This document shows, piece after piece, positions 28,807 through 38,164 of a stretch of DNA of 64,000 nucleotides (position 1 is its first letter; every line of letters begins with the position of its first letter). The position numbers and the translations under genes were made by a program. The notes under the pieces were generated by a model. The model was not told the origin of the DNA. It was given only the letters and a program-made list of their open reading frames with translations, and did not search any database. The stretch comes from Pseudomonas viridiflava (GTDB lineage Bacteria; Pseudomonadota; Gammaproteobacteria; Pseudomonadales; Pseudomonadaceae), in NCBI RefSeq assembly GCF_900585905.1, contig NZ_UTVH01000121.1, positions 248,001-312,000 on the forward strand. The letters are read 5' to 3'.

Positions 28807-30297
28807 ATGAGTGTCAGCAACCCCACTTTGATCACCTTTGTGATCTACATCGCGGCAATGGTATTGATCGGCCTGATTGCCTATCGCTCGACCAACAATC
28901 TTTCCGACTACATTCTTGGCGGGCGCAGCCTGGGCAGCGTCGTCACTGCACTGTCGGCCGGCGCTTCGGACATGAGCGGCTGGCTGTTGATGGGCTTGCC
29001 CGGGGCGATTTACATGTCCGGGCTGTCGGAAAGCTGGATCGCCATCGGCCTGATCACGGGTGCCTACCTGAACTGGCTGTTCGTGGCCGGACGCCTGAGG
29101 GTGCAGACCGAACATAACGGTGATGCGCTGACGCTGCCGGACTACTTTTCCAGCCGTTTCGAGGACAAGAGCGGATTGTTGCGGGTGATTTCGGCGGTGG
29201 TGATCCTGGTGTTCTTCACCATTTACTGTGCGTCGGGGATCGTTGCCGGTGCGCGACTGTTCGAAAGCACCTTCGGCATGTCCTACGAAACGGCATTGTG
29301 GGCTGGCGCTGCCGCGACCATTGCCTACACCTTCGTGGGCGGCTTCCTGGCGGTCAGCTGGACTGACACGGTGCAGGCCACGCTGATGATCTTCGCCCTG
29401 ATCCTCACGCCGATCATCGTTCTGCTGGCCACCGGTGGCGTCGACGCCACGTTTCTTGCCATCGAGGCCAAGGATCCGGGCAGCTTCGACATGTTCCGCA
29501 ATACCAGCGTCATCGGCATCATTTCGTTGCTGGGCTGGGGCCTGGGTTACTTTGGTCAGCCGCACATCCTGGCACGCTTCATGGCCGCCGATTCGGTGAA
29601 ATCAATCGCCAGCGCGCGACGCATTTCCATGGTGTGGATGATTCTTTGCCTGTGTGGCACTGTCGCTGCAGGCTTCTTCGGCATCGCTTACTTTTCTGCT
29701 CACCCGGACGTTGCCGGGCCAGTGACCGAAAACCCTGAGCGGGTGTTCATCGAACTGGCCAAGCTGCTGTTCAACCCATGGGTCACTGGCGTATTGCTGT
29801 CGGCCATTCTGGCGGCGGTCATGAGCACCCTGAGTTGCCAGTTGCTGGTGTGTTCCAGTGCTCTGACGGAAGACTTCTACAAGGCATTCCTGCGTAAAAC
29901 GGCTTCGCAGAAGGAGCTGGTGTGGGTGGGTCGCGGCATGGTGCTGTTGATCGCGATCATTGCCATCATGCTGGCGGCCAACCCGGAAAACCGTGTTCTT
30001 GGTCTGGTGAGCTATGCCTGGGCCGGTTTTGGCGCTGCATTCGGTCCTGTGGTGCTGATTTCGGTGGTCTGGAAAGGGATGACCCGCAATGGCGCGCTGG
30101 CAGGTGTGCTGACGGGAGCGATCACCGTGATCGTCTGGAAACATTTCAGTATCTGGGGGCTGTACGAAATCATCCCTGGCTTTATCCTCGCCAGCCTGGC
30201 CATCGTGGTGTTCAGTCGGCTGGGGAAAGGGCCTTCGGCGGGCATGAAAACGCGTTTCGAACTGGCTGAGCAAGAGTTCAGGGCGGCGACCCGCTAA
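28807..30297 (+). CDS. putP: Sodium/proline symporter PutP
   Basis: 496 residues with about 13 membrane helices. AYRSTNNLSDYILGGRSLGSVVTALSAGASDMSGWLLMG is the classic solute:sodium symporter start, including the Asp needed for Na+ coupling (Asp55 in E. coli, in the SDYILGG/SAGASDMSGW area). It imports proline with Na+ and feeds PutA, the divergent neighbour. The ATG at 28807 follows a long leader; upstream in-frame starts extend into the operator pair and are unlikely. Confidence 0.96.
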   Translation: MSVSNPTLITFVIYIAAMVLIGLIAYRSTNNLSDYILGGRSLGSVVTALSAGASDMSGWLLMGLPGAIYMSGLSESWIAIGLITGAYLNWLFVAGRLRVQTEHNGDALTLPDYFSSRFEDKSGLLRVISAVVILVFFTIYCASGIVAGARLFESTFGMSYETALWAGAAATIAYTFVGGFLAVSWTDTVQATLMIFALILTPIIVLLATGGVDATFLAIEAKDPGSFDMFRNTSVIGIISLLGWGLGYFGQPHILARFMAADSVKSIASARRISMVWMILCLCGTVAAGFFGIAYFSAHPDVAGPVTENPERVFIELAKLLFNPWVTGVLLSAILAAVMSTLSCQLLVCSSALTEDFYKAFLRKTASQKELVWVGRGMVLLIAIIAIMLAANPENRVLGLVSYAWAGFGAAFGPVVLISVVWKGMTRNGALAGVLTGAITVIVWKHFSIWGLYEIIPGFILASLAIVVFSRLGKGPSAGMKTRFELAEQEFRAATR

Positions 30298-30365
30298 CAG
30301 GCCTCGACGCCTCCCGGCTATCACGGAGCGGCCTTGTGGTCTTCCGTGGGCCGGGATGCACAGTG

Positions 30366-31037
30366 TCAGGTCCTGTTGTGATCGATATCCAGCTTATAGA
30401 AGGTGGCCTTGCCGCCTTCGCTGCTATAACCATGGTTATCCTGCACGTAAACCCCTGCCTTGAAATACAGTGGCTTGTTGCGCCAGGTTTCGCTGATGGA
30501 TTTGCTCCAGTCCTTGCCGCTGGCTTTGACGCTCAGCTTGCCACCGGGGCTCAGATTGATTCTGTACTTGAACTTCTTGTTCAGCGGTACCCCTTCGGCA
30601 ATCTTGTAGACACGGCTCTCGTCGTCGTCATAACGATTGCGCACCTTGGCGACGATGTCGCCGGTCTTGGTGTCCTCCTTGTACTGATACTCGACCTTCA
30701 GCATCGGCTCGGTGCTTTGAAAGGCGTGAATCTGGCCGATAACCAGTTTGCCGGTGGACGGCACTTGATTGACTTCAAGCGTCGCGCTCAGGTAGTTGTC
30801 GGCGTCAGGGTACATCCAGTTGTGCAGGGTGCCGTCGGACCAGGTTTCGCGTAGTTCGCTGCGTGGGTACTTGGCGTTTTCCGTGCGGGTTCCAGTGACT
30901 GGAGCCCAGAAAAAGATGGCTTTCGATGTCGAGCGAAAATATTTGCCGTCGTACCCTTTTTTAAGCAGTGATGTTTCGATGGTCTTGGGGGGCGAGCTCA
31001 CCGGGATACTGAGGTTCCACGAAGCCATGTCTACCAT
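30366..31037 (-). CDS. PL7-family polysaccharide (alginate) lyase
   Basis: 223 residues made of one alginate lyase 2 domain. The three PL7 motifs are present: RSELRET (substrate-binding Arg), QIHAF (catalytic His region), and YFKAGVYVQ (catalytic Tyr strand). The enzyme cleaves alginate by beta-elimination. No signal peptide is visible (MVDMASWNLSIPVSS), which is odd for a lyase acting on extracellular alginate. It is not near an alg biosynthesis operon. GGAAG 9 bases upstream supports the start; a second ATG lies 9 bases in. Confidence 0.9.
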   Translation of the reverse strand: MVDMASWNLSIPVSSPPKTIETSLLKKGYDGKYFRSTSKAIFFWAPVTGTRTENAKYPRSELRETWSDGTLHNWMYPDADNYLSATLEVNQVPSTGKLVIGQIHAFQSTEPMLKVEYQYKEDTKTGDIVAKVRNRYDDDESRVYKIAEGVPLNKKFKYRINLSPGGKLSVKASGKDWSKSISETWRNKPLYFKAGVYVQDNHGYSSEGGKATFYKLDIDHNRT

Positions 31038-31352
31038 TGTCTCAATCTTCCACTATTCTGCATTTCCAGTATCAGGCGTCTGAGTCGAGCCTTCGCGAGT
31101 CAGTTGTTATACGTTCTCAATAACATCCTGTTAATACGAAAATGCCGAACGGATGACGTCAAACTGCTGTCACTTTCTCTGCAGGGCAGGGTTTCAGGGG
31201 GCTGTAGAGATTGACCGTTTGTCGGTTGGGCTGAACTTTCCCGTGCGCGAAGCCCTTAATGGCTCTCGATTTCATCTGTAGCCGACTGGCGTTAAGCTGT
31301 TCGGGACTAAAGGTGCCTTAGTTTCTGGCGTAGTACCAAAAAGAGAAGCAGC
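31038..31352. other. Intergenic region between divergent genes
   Basis: 315 bases between the alginate lyase and the response regulator gene, so it should hold two promoters. No convincing -35/-10 pair, repeat or small gene was found. Confidence 0.5.
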
Positions 31353-33482
31353 ATGGAATGCGTGCAACCTAAACCTGGTGATGGAAGTTCTGTTTTACTG
31401 GTCGTTGATGACTATCCGGAGAATCTGGTCACGATGTGTGCCGTCCTGAAAAGACAGGACTGGTGCGTCGTTACTGCAAGCTCTGGTGTCGAGGCCCTGG
31501 GTGTCCTGCTGGAGCGGGAAGTTGACCTGGTTCTGCTCGATGTGCAGATGCCGGGCATGGATGGCTTTGAAGTCGCTCGCCTGATGCGGGGCAGCCAGCG
31601 AACGCGGCTGACGCCGATTATTTTCCTTACTGCCAACGAGCAGTCTCAGGATGCGGTGCACCGTGGCTATGCCAGTGGTGCCGTCGATTACCTGTTCAAA
31701 CCCTTCGATCCCAACGTGCTCAGGCCCAAAGTGCAGGCCCTGCTGGAGCAACAGCAGAACCGTCGCACCTTGCAGAAGCTGACCCAGGAACTGGAAGGGG
31801 CCAGGGCGTTCAACGCATCGGTGCTGGACAACATCGACGAGGGCATTCTGGTGGTCGATGAGGCAGGGCTGATCAGCTTTGCCAACCCGGCGATCTGTCG
31901 CCTGCTCGGCGCGCGGGTCGAAGCGCTGCGCGGCACCCGGGTTATCGACTATCTGGCCGAACCGCATGTGGTCGACTGGGCGCAGTCCAGCTTCTACCGC
32001 CATTATCGCAGTGCCGATATCTACCGCTTGCACGATGCCGTCCTGCGCACTGCTGACGGGCGTCAGCTGCCGGTGGCATTGTCCTGCGCGCCGCTGCCGG
32101 TCGAGCAGAAGGCTATGGTGTTCAGCATTCTCGACATGTCCGTGGTGCGCAATCTGTATCAGCAACTCGAACAGCAGGCCGTCACCGACGCGCTGACCGG
32201 GCTGCTCAACCGCCGTGGTTTCTATCAGGCGGTGGAGGGCACGTTGCTGCGCAGTGAGCAGGCGGGGCAGTTTCTGGTGTTGCTGTACCTGGATCTGGAC
32301 GGGTTCAAGAAGGTCAACGATTCCCTCGGTCATGACGCTGGTGATCAGGTGTTGCTGTGGGTGGCGCAGCAGCTCAAGGAATGCATGCGCCCCTATGATG
32401 TGTTGGCACGCATGGGCGGGGACGAGTTCACGGTGGTCATCGATGGTCTCGATTTCCCCGAGCAGGCCGCCAAAGTGGCGGAAAAACTGATCGAGCGGGT
32501 TTCAGTGCGTCGGCAGGTCGACGGCGTGGACATCACCCTGGGTGCCAGCATCGGCATCGCCACCTTCCCGGATTGCGGCTCTACCCTGGACGGCCTGCTG
32601 CGCGCAGCGGACATCGCCATGTACGAAGCGAAACGGGCAGGCCGTCAGCAGTATCGCTTCTACGATCAGGAAATGAATGGCCGCGCCCGCTCGCGTCTGA
32701 TGCTCGAAGACAGCGTGCGCAGTGCCATCGACGGCCAGGATTTTTCCATGGTCTATCAGCCTCAGGTGTCTATCGCCGACGGCCGCCTGCGCGGCTTCGA
32801 GGCGTTGCTGAGGTGGCAGCATCCAAGTGCTGGCGACGTGCCGCCGGGGGTCTTCATCCCACTGCTGGAAGAAACGCGCCTGATCAATCGTCTGGGCAGC
32901 TGGATCTTCGAGCAGTGCGCCGAGCATCGACGGCGTTGCAAGGATGTGTTCGATTCAACCATGGTGCTGAGCATCAGCGTCAGCCCGACCCAGTTCAGCA
33001 TGCCAAACCTGGCGGCCGAGTTGCGGCGCGCGATGCAGCGCTTCGGGCTGGTGCCGGGGCAGCTTGAGGTCGAAATCACCGAGGCATCGCTGGTGCAGAA
33101 TCTGGCCCACAGCCGCAACCAGATCCGCCATCTGCATGACATCGGCATCAGTATTGCGCTGGATGACTTCGGCGTCGGCGATTGTTCCCTGGCGCACCTG
33201 CGCAACCTGGACATCGATACCCTGAAAATCGACCGCCATTTCATCAGTGGCATGCTCACTTCGCCCCGTGACAGGGCGGTGGCGCGCAGCATCATCGACT
33301 TGTGTCGCAACCTCGACGTGCTGGTGATTGCCGAGGGCGTCGAGACGCTGGAGCAATACCAGTGGCTCGCTGACAACGGCTGTCAGTTGATTCAGGGCTT
33401 CCTAGTGGCGCGGCCGATGCTGGCCGAGGATGCCGTGCAGTTTCCGGTGATGTTCGACTGGCAGCGGTTAAAGCAGCAATGA
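31353..33482 (+). CDS. Response regulator with PAS, GGDEF and EAL domains
   Basis: 709 residues. Receiver domain (~14-130) with phospho-acceptor Asp63 in LLDVQMPGMDG; PAS domain (~152-265); GGDEF domain with intact GGDEF at 355-359; EAL domain with EALLRW at 483-488. The diguanylate cyclase site therefore looks active. In the EAL domain the conserved metal-binding Asn of the NVSP motif is Ser542 (SISVSPTQF) and the loop-6 motif is DDFGVGD, so phosphodiesterase activity may be reduced (inference). No histidine kinase gene lies beside it. Confidence 0.93.
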   Translation: MECVQPKPGDGSSVLLVVDDYPENLVTMCAVLKRQDWCVVTASSGVEALGVLLEREVDLVLLDVQMPGMDGFEVARLMRGSQRTRLTPIIFLTANEQSQDAVHRGYASGAVDYLFKPFDPNVLRPKVQALLEQQQNRRTLQKLTQELEGARAFNASVLDNIDEGILVVDEAGLISFANPAICRLLGARVEALRGTRVIDYLAEPHVVDWAQSSFYRHYRSADIYRLHDAVLRTADGRQLPVALSCAPLPVEQKAMVFSILDMSVVRNLYQQLEQQAVTDALTGLLNRRGFYQAVEGTLLRSEQAGQFLVLLYLDLDGFKKVNDSLGHDAGDQVLLWVAQQLKECMRPYDVLARMGGDEFTVVIDGLDFPEQAAKVAEKLIERVSVRRQVDGVDITLGASIGIATFPDCGSTLDGLLRAADIAMYEAKRAGRQQYRFYDQEMNGRARSRLMLEDSVRSAIDGQDFSMVYQPQVSIADGRLRGFEALLRWQHPSAGDVPPGVFIPLLEETRLINRLGSWIFEQCAEHRRRCKDVFDSTMVLSISVSPTQFSMPNLAAELRRAMQRFGLVPGQLEVEITEASLVQNLAHSRNQIRHLHDIGISIALDDFGVGDCSLAHLRNLDIDTLKIDRHFISGMLTSPRDRAVARSIIDLCRNLDVLVIAEGVETLEQYQWLADNGCQLIQGFLVARPMLAEDAVQFPVMFDWQRLKQQ

Positions 33483-33522
33483 GTTGGGTACACTGGTGTT
33501 TTTCGCAAGTGTATGGCTATTC

Positions 33523-34035
33523 ATGACGGTATTGACCCTTGCACCTCTCAAATACCTGCAGGCCTACCCGCCAGCGCTGCAGGACCAGGTCCGCCAGCTG
33601 ATCGCTCAGAACAAGCTAGGCGAGTACCTGCAGCAGCGCTATCCCGAGCGGCACGCCGTACAGAGCGACAAGGCGCTGTATGCCTACGCGCTGGCGCTGA
33701 AACAGGAGCACCTGCGAACCGCGCCGACCATCGACAAGGTGCTGTTCGACAACCGCCTGGACCTGACGCATCGCGCGCTGGGCCTGCACACGGCGATTTC
33801 GAGAGTGCAGGGTGGCAAGCTCAAGGCCAAGAAGGAAATCCGCGTGGCCTCGTTGTTCAAGGACGCGGCGCCTGAGTTCCTGAAGATGATTGTGGTGCAC
33901 GAACTGGCGCATTTTCGCGAGTCGGATCACAACAAGGCGTTCTACAAACTCTGCGAATACATGCAGCCGGGCTACCACCAGGTGGAGTTTGACCTGCGGG
34001 TGTACCTGACCTGGCGGGACATGGCGGGCAAGTAA
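33523..34035 (+). CDS. YgjP-like zinc metallopeptidase-domain protein
   Basis: 170 residues. The zinc site is HELAHFRESDHNKAFYKL, the HExxH plus downstream His arrangement of the YgjP/WLM family. Its biological substrate is not known. I chose ATG 33523 (MTVLTLAPLKYLQ); a TTG at 33484 would add 13 hydrophobic residues. It starts 40 bases after the response regulator stop and may be co-transcribed. Confidence 0.82.
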   Translation: MTVLTLAPLKYLQAYPPALQDQVRQLIAQNKLGEYLQQRYPERHAVQSDKALYAYALALKQEHLRTAPTIDKVLFDNRLDLTHRALGLHTAISRVQGGKLKAKKEIRVASLFKDAAPEFLKMIVVHELAHFRESDHNKAFYKLCEYMQPGYHQVEFDLRVYLTWRDMAGK

Positions 34036-34078
34036 GCCGCCACTGCACGAATCGAAAACCAGACAAGGCCGCGCAACG

Positions 34079-34375
34079 ATGGATGTCAGCAAGACCAAAA
34101 GCAGTTTCTACCGTCGCCTCTACGTGGCGTACCTGATCGACAGCGAAACCGCCAGCAATGTGCCTGCGCTGGTGGATATCACCGGCATGCCCCGGCGCAC
34201 TGCCCAGGACACCATTGCAGCGCTGGCAGACCTGGACATCGAGTGTGCGTTCGAGCAGCAGGACGGCGCGCGCAATCATGCAGGCCAATACCGAATCCGG
34301 AGCTGGGGCGCCATCGACAGGCAGTGGATTGCCGCCAATCTGGCGCAGATCAAGGCGGTCCTCGGCTACCCCTGA
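34079..34375 (+). CDS. Small winged helix-turn-helix protein
   Basis: 98 residues. SNVPALVDITGMPRRTAQDTIAAL fits a helix-turn-helix with recognition helix, followed by a wing-like QYRIRSWGAIDRQW. It probably binds DNA; target unknown. It follows the metallopeptidase gene by 43 bases and converges on elaA 4 bases away. Confidence 0.75.
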   Translation: MDVSKTKSSFYRRLYVAYLIDSETASNVPALVDITGMPRRTAQDTIAALADLDIECAFEQQDGARNHAGQYRIRSWGAIDRQWIAANLAQIKAVLGYP

Positions 34376-34379
34376 GCGA

Positions 34380-34838
34380 TCACTCCAGATCGCGCCGCAT
34401 GCCAATGTGCGGGATATCATCTTCCAGATACACCTCACCGACCGGCTCGAAGCCATAGCGGCTGTAATAGCTCTGAAGGTGTGCCTGCGCGGACAGGTAA
34501 ATGGGCTGATCGGGCCAGGTTTTCTCGGCGTTTGCCAGCGCCTGTTCCATCAGTTGATGACCCATGCCGCGGCTGCGGATTGACGGCGCGGTCACGACCC
34601 GGCCGATGGTCACGTCGCCACCTTGCTGAATCGGGTCGAGCAGGCGCAGATAGGCCACCAGTGTTTCGTCCTGCCAGGCCATCAGGTGACAGGTATCGCC
34701 CGTCAAATCCATACCGTCGAGGTCCAGATACACGCACTTCTGCTCGACCACGAATACTTCTGCGCGCAGCTTGAGAATGGCGTAAAGCTGCTCTTTGCCG
34801 AGGTCGGTGTGATGTCTGCAGATCCAGGTGATAGGCAT
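34380..34838 (-). CDS. elaA: GNAT-family N-acetyltransferase ElaA
   Basis: 152 residues matching ElaA. LRAEVFVVEQKCVYLDLDGMD is the family start, TIGRVVTAPSIRSRGMGHQLMEQAL holds the acetyl-CoA pyrophosphate loop (RxxGxG type), and QSYYSRYGFEPVGEVYLEDDIPHIGM is the family C-terminus. It transfers an acetyl group from acetyl-CoA to an unknown amine. Confidence 0.92.
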   Translation of the reverse strand: MPITWICRHHTDLGKEQLYAILKLRAEVFVVEQKCVYLDLDGMDLTGDTCHLMAWQDETLVAYLRLLDPIQQGGDVTIGRVVTAPSIRSRGMGHQLMEQALANAEKTWPDQPIYLSAQAHLQSYYSRYGFEPVGEVYLEDDIPHIGMRRDLE

Positions 34839-35107
34839 GTGGCTGACTCGAAGGGGAACGTGCCGCGAATTCTAAACGCATCCCGGCCGATACCCAACAA
34901 AACAGTCGGAACCATCGCCCCGAGAATGCTTCAGAGGGGGTGCCGACCAGCCGATGACAGCTTTGTGACACGGTCGACACTTTCATATCGCAGGGGCCAG
35001 TTGTGAAACCTGCGTAATCAGCTTCAATCAAGCCAGGCGGCTGTTCGACCGTTGTGCGCAAACGCTGACGACATTATCCGGGCCCGGCCCGTCTCAGGGA
35101 AACGAGT

Positions 35108-35860
35108 ATGACGCGCGTGCTTCGAGCCTTACGGATGCTGGGTATAGGGGTGCTGGGTGGCCTGCTGGTGAGCCACGCGTGTGCCCATGATAAATTGCGT
35201 CTGGTTGGCGACGCGTGGCCGCCGTTCAGCGATGCTTCGCTGCTCAACAATGGCCTGGCGACGGATCTGGTGAGCACGGCGCTGGCCAGGGCTGGCTACG
35301 CCACTGAGTACGAGCAAGTGCCCTGGGCGCGGGCGGTACTGGGTTTGTCCCAGGGCCGTTACGACATTCTGGTTAACGCCTGGTTAAACGACGAGCGCAA
35401 GGAGGTCGGCGTTTATTCGGCGCAATACCTGCTCAATCGTATCCGCCTCCTCAAGCGGGCGCGCTCAAGTGTCCAGTATCGCGACCTGAGTCAGCTGTAT
35501 GAGCGGCCCATCGCCGTGGTTCGCGGTTACGCCTATTCTCCGGAATTCGACAACGATCCCATGCTGCATAAAGTCCCGGTGGGCAGTTTTCCTGTGGCTT
35601 TGCGCATGCTGCTGGCCGGGCGCGTCGATCTTGCGGTGGAAGACGAATTTGTCGCCCGTTATCACATGGCCGCCGAACCTCGCAGCGTGCGCGACAAACT
35701 GGAGTTCCTGCCCAAGTCACTGGCCGAGAACAGCCTGCATATTCTGGTCAGCCTGAAAAATCCCGAGCATGCCGAGATCATCGCCGGTTTTGACCGTGAG
35801 ATAGCGGCGATGAAAGTCGATGGCACGTACGCCGAGATTTTCACCCGGCATGGTCTGTAG
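35108..35860 (+). CDS. Periplasmic amino-acid-type substrate-binding protein
   Basis: 250 residues. Signal peptide (MLGIGVLGGLLVSHACA), then DKLRLVGDAWPPFSDASLLNNGLATDLVSTAL, the start of SBP family 3. ARAVLGLSQGRYDILVNAWLNDERK and RPIAVVRGYAYSPEF fit the two-lobe fold. No permease or ATPase gene is beside it, so it may be an orphan binding protein or sensor partner. Its 3' end overlaps the convergent yccS end by 20 bases. Confidence 0.85.
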   Translation: MTRVLRALRMLGIGVLGGLLVSHACAHDKLRLVGDAWPPFSDASLLNNGLATDLVSTALARAGYATEYEQVPWARAVLGLSQGRYDILVNAWLNDERKEVGVYSAQYLLNRIRLLKRARSSVQYRDLSQLYERPIAVVRGYAYSPEFDNDPMLHKVPVGSFPVALRMLLAGRVDLAVEDEFVARYHMAAEPRSVRDKLEFLPKSLAENSLHILVSLKNPEHAEIIAGFDREIAAMKVDGTYAEIFTRHGL

Positions 35861-38042
35861 CCGGTAGCGTGGGCGCCTTGATCAGGTGCCCCGCCAGTGT
35901 TCGCAGCGGGCCCAGCTGGCGGCAGATCAAAGCCAACTGCGTCTGCACCAGCCGCTGGCTTTCATCGAGTTCGTCGGGCATTTGCTCCAGCTCGCTGGCC
36001 AGGGCCTCTTCCGCGTCACTGTGAATCGCCACCGCTTGCTTCTCCGCCAGACCCTGGGCGATTTCGTCGATGCTGGCCGCCAGCGTAGTGCCGGCGCCGT
36101 CGATCAGATGCTCGCGGACCTCGCCGGGCAACTGCGTATCGCGATGCGCGCCCAGGCCCGACAGATAGCTGAGCAAGGTGTGGGAGAGCACCAGAAAGCG
36201 AAAGCCGACGTCGGCCTCCTTGCGGAAGTGTCCTGGCTCCATGAGCATGTTGGCCAGGGTCGTGGACAGCGCCGCGTCGGCGTTGTGTGCATTGCGGCGG
36301 GCAAGGCGATAGGCCAGGTCATCGCTTTTGCCGTTGGCGTACTGCTGCATGATCTGGCGCAGGTAGATACTGTTGCAGGTCAGCGTGTTGGCCAGCACCT
36401 TGTTCAGGCGCCGGCCCTGCCAGTCCGGCAGGAACAGGAACACCGCCAGCCCCGCGATCAGGCTGCCCAGCAGGGTATCGAACAGGCGCGGCAGAAACAG
36501 GCCATAACCGTCGCCCACCTGGTTGAAGCAGAACAGCACCATGATGGTGATGGCCGCAGTGGACAGCGTGTAACGGGTGGTGCGATTGACGAAGAACACC
36601 ACCCCGGCGATCACTGCGCACATTGATTGCAGAATCGGGCTGGTCACCAGATCGAACAGCACCCAGCCGATGGTCAGGCCAATGGCGGTGCCGATGATCC
36701 GCTGACCCAGTTTGCGTCGCGTGGCGCCGTAGCTGGGCTGGCAGACAAATACTGTGGTGAGGATGATCCAGTAGCCCTGCGATGGATGAATCAGGTGCAC
36801 CATCGCATAGCCGACCACCAGCGCCAGTGGCAGGCGCAGGGCGTGGCGGAACAGCAGCGATGTCGGCGTCATCTGCAGGCGCAGGCGCGTCCAGGCATCC
36901 TTGAGGTTGCGTGGCGAACGGTCCAGCAGCGAGCTGTCGGTGGCGTCGGCCACGGCATCAGGGTTACTCGCGTCACTGAGCAGGCGATCCAGGGTTTCCA
37001 GGTTGTTGGCCAGCGCTCGCAGCGAGCGCAGCAGCCCGCGCCACGCCGGATTGCTCTGAATGCGCAGGTGCTCCAGCGAGGCGCGCAGGTCTTCCATGGC
37101 GTGGGCGAAGCTGTCGCCGTAGACGAACGGCTGGCGCAGTTGAATCGACTCGGACAACGCCTGACACGCCACACCCTGCTGGCGCAGCAGGCGCTGGCAG
37201 CGGAACAGTACATCGCTGTGGAAGAAGGCCTCGGCCAGCGAGTTGTAGGGGTAATGCGATGAACTGGCGCGCTCGTGGATATCCTGAGCGATGAAATACA
37301 GCTTGAGGTAACGGCTGACCTTGGAGCCTGGGCGGCCGTTGCCAACCCGGTGCAGGATGATTTCCTTGGTGGCGTTCAGCGCGGCCACCACCCGGCCGTT
37401 CTGCTGTGCCAGTTCCAGACGCCGCGCTTCCACGTCCAGTTGGCGAATGGGCTCGAACAGACTGGATTTGAGCTTCAGGTACTGGCCCAGTTCACGAAAC
37501 AGGCGAGCCAGCGCCTGCTGCACCGGCTGGTTGGAAAACAGCATCTGCCACAGCACCGACAACAGTCCGTACCACGCCGCGCCTGCCACCAGCAGCATGG
37601 GTTCATGCCAGAAATCCAGCACTTGGCCACCGCGCTGATCGACGCCAATCATGGTGTAGACCGAGAGAATCAACGTGCCGTAGGCAATCGCGCTGTAGCG
37701 CTCTCCCAATGCCCCGAGCATAGTCAGGCAGAAGGCCGCCAGCGCCAGGGAGCAGACGAACAGAATCGGGTAGGGAAACAGCAACTCGACGGCCAACGCC
37801 GCGACGCTGAAGCACACCAGCGTCACCGCCAGCGCATTGAGGCGGCCCTGCCAGCTGTCATCGGTCTCGGCCAGCGCGCTGGCGATGATCCCCAGAAACA
37901 GCGGGATCAGCAGGCTCATTTCGTTCTGATACCAGCACAGCGCCATGCTGCCGGTCAGCGCAATGAAGACGCGAACGCTGTAGCTGAACTTATCGAGCGC
38001 CCACAGACGTCGGAGCGTATGACGAAGAGATGTCGAGGCCAT
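35841..38042 (-). CDS. yccS: YccS/YhfK-family membrane protein (FUSC-like)
   Basis: 733 residues. Two sets of membrane helices (~20-160 and ~400-540) separated by cytosolic helical regions, the FUSC arrangement shared with aromatic acid exporters. SQGYWIILTTVFVCQPSYGATRRKLGQRIIGT is the strongly conserved motif. Probably an inner-membrane efflux protein; substrate unknown. Confidence 0.9.
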   Translation of the reverse strand: MASTSLRHTLRRLWALDKFSYSVRVFIALTGSMALCWYQNEMSLLIPLFLGIIASALAETDDSWQGRLNALAVTLVCFSVAALAVELLFPYPILFVCSLALAAFCLTMLGALGERYSAIAYGTLILSVYTMIGVDQRGGQVLDFWHEPMLLVAGAAWYGLLSVLWQMLFSNQPVQQALARLFRELGQYLKLKSSLFEPIRQLDVEARRLELAQQNGRVVAALNATKEIILHRVGNGRPGSKVSRYLKLYFIAQDIHERASSSHYPYNSLAEAFFHSDVLFRCQRLLRQQGVACQALSESIQLRQPFVYGDSFAHAMEDLRASLEHLRIQSNPAWRGLLRSLRALANNLETLDRLLSDASNPDAVADATDSSLLDRSPRNLKDAWTRLRLQMTPTSLLFRHALRLPLALVVGYAMVHLIHPSQGYWIILTTVFVCQPSYGATRRKLGQRIIGTAIGLTIGWVLFDLVTSPILQSMCAVIAGVVFFVNRTTRYTLSTAAITIMVLFCFNQVGDGYGLFLPRLFDTLLGSLIAGLAVFLFLPDWQGRRLNKVLANTLTCNSIYLRQIMQQYANGKSDDLAYRLARRNAHNADAALSTTLANMLMEPGHFRKEADVGFRFLVLSHTLLSYLSGLGAHRDTQLPGEVREHLIDGAGTTLAASIDEIAQGLAEKQAVAIHSDAEEALASELEQMPDELDESQRLVQTQLALICRQLGPLRTLAGHLIKAPTLPATDHAG

Positions 38043-38164
38043 AGGAGAGCTGGTTCACGAATGATCAATGCAGAAGTGGATATGTACAGGCCTGAGACGA
38101 ATCTGTACATCTGCGGATCGAGATTTATTCGGTCCCACGTCAGGTAGTGGCTCTGAATTCCCAG

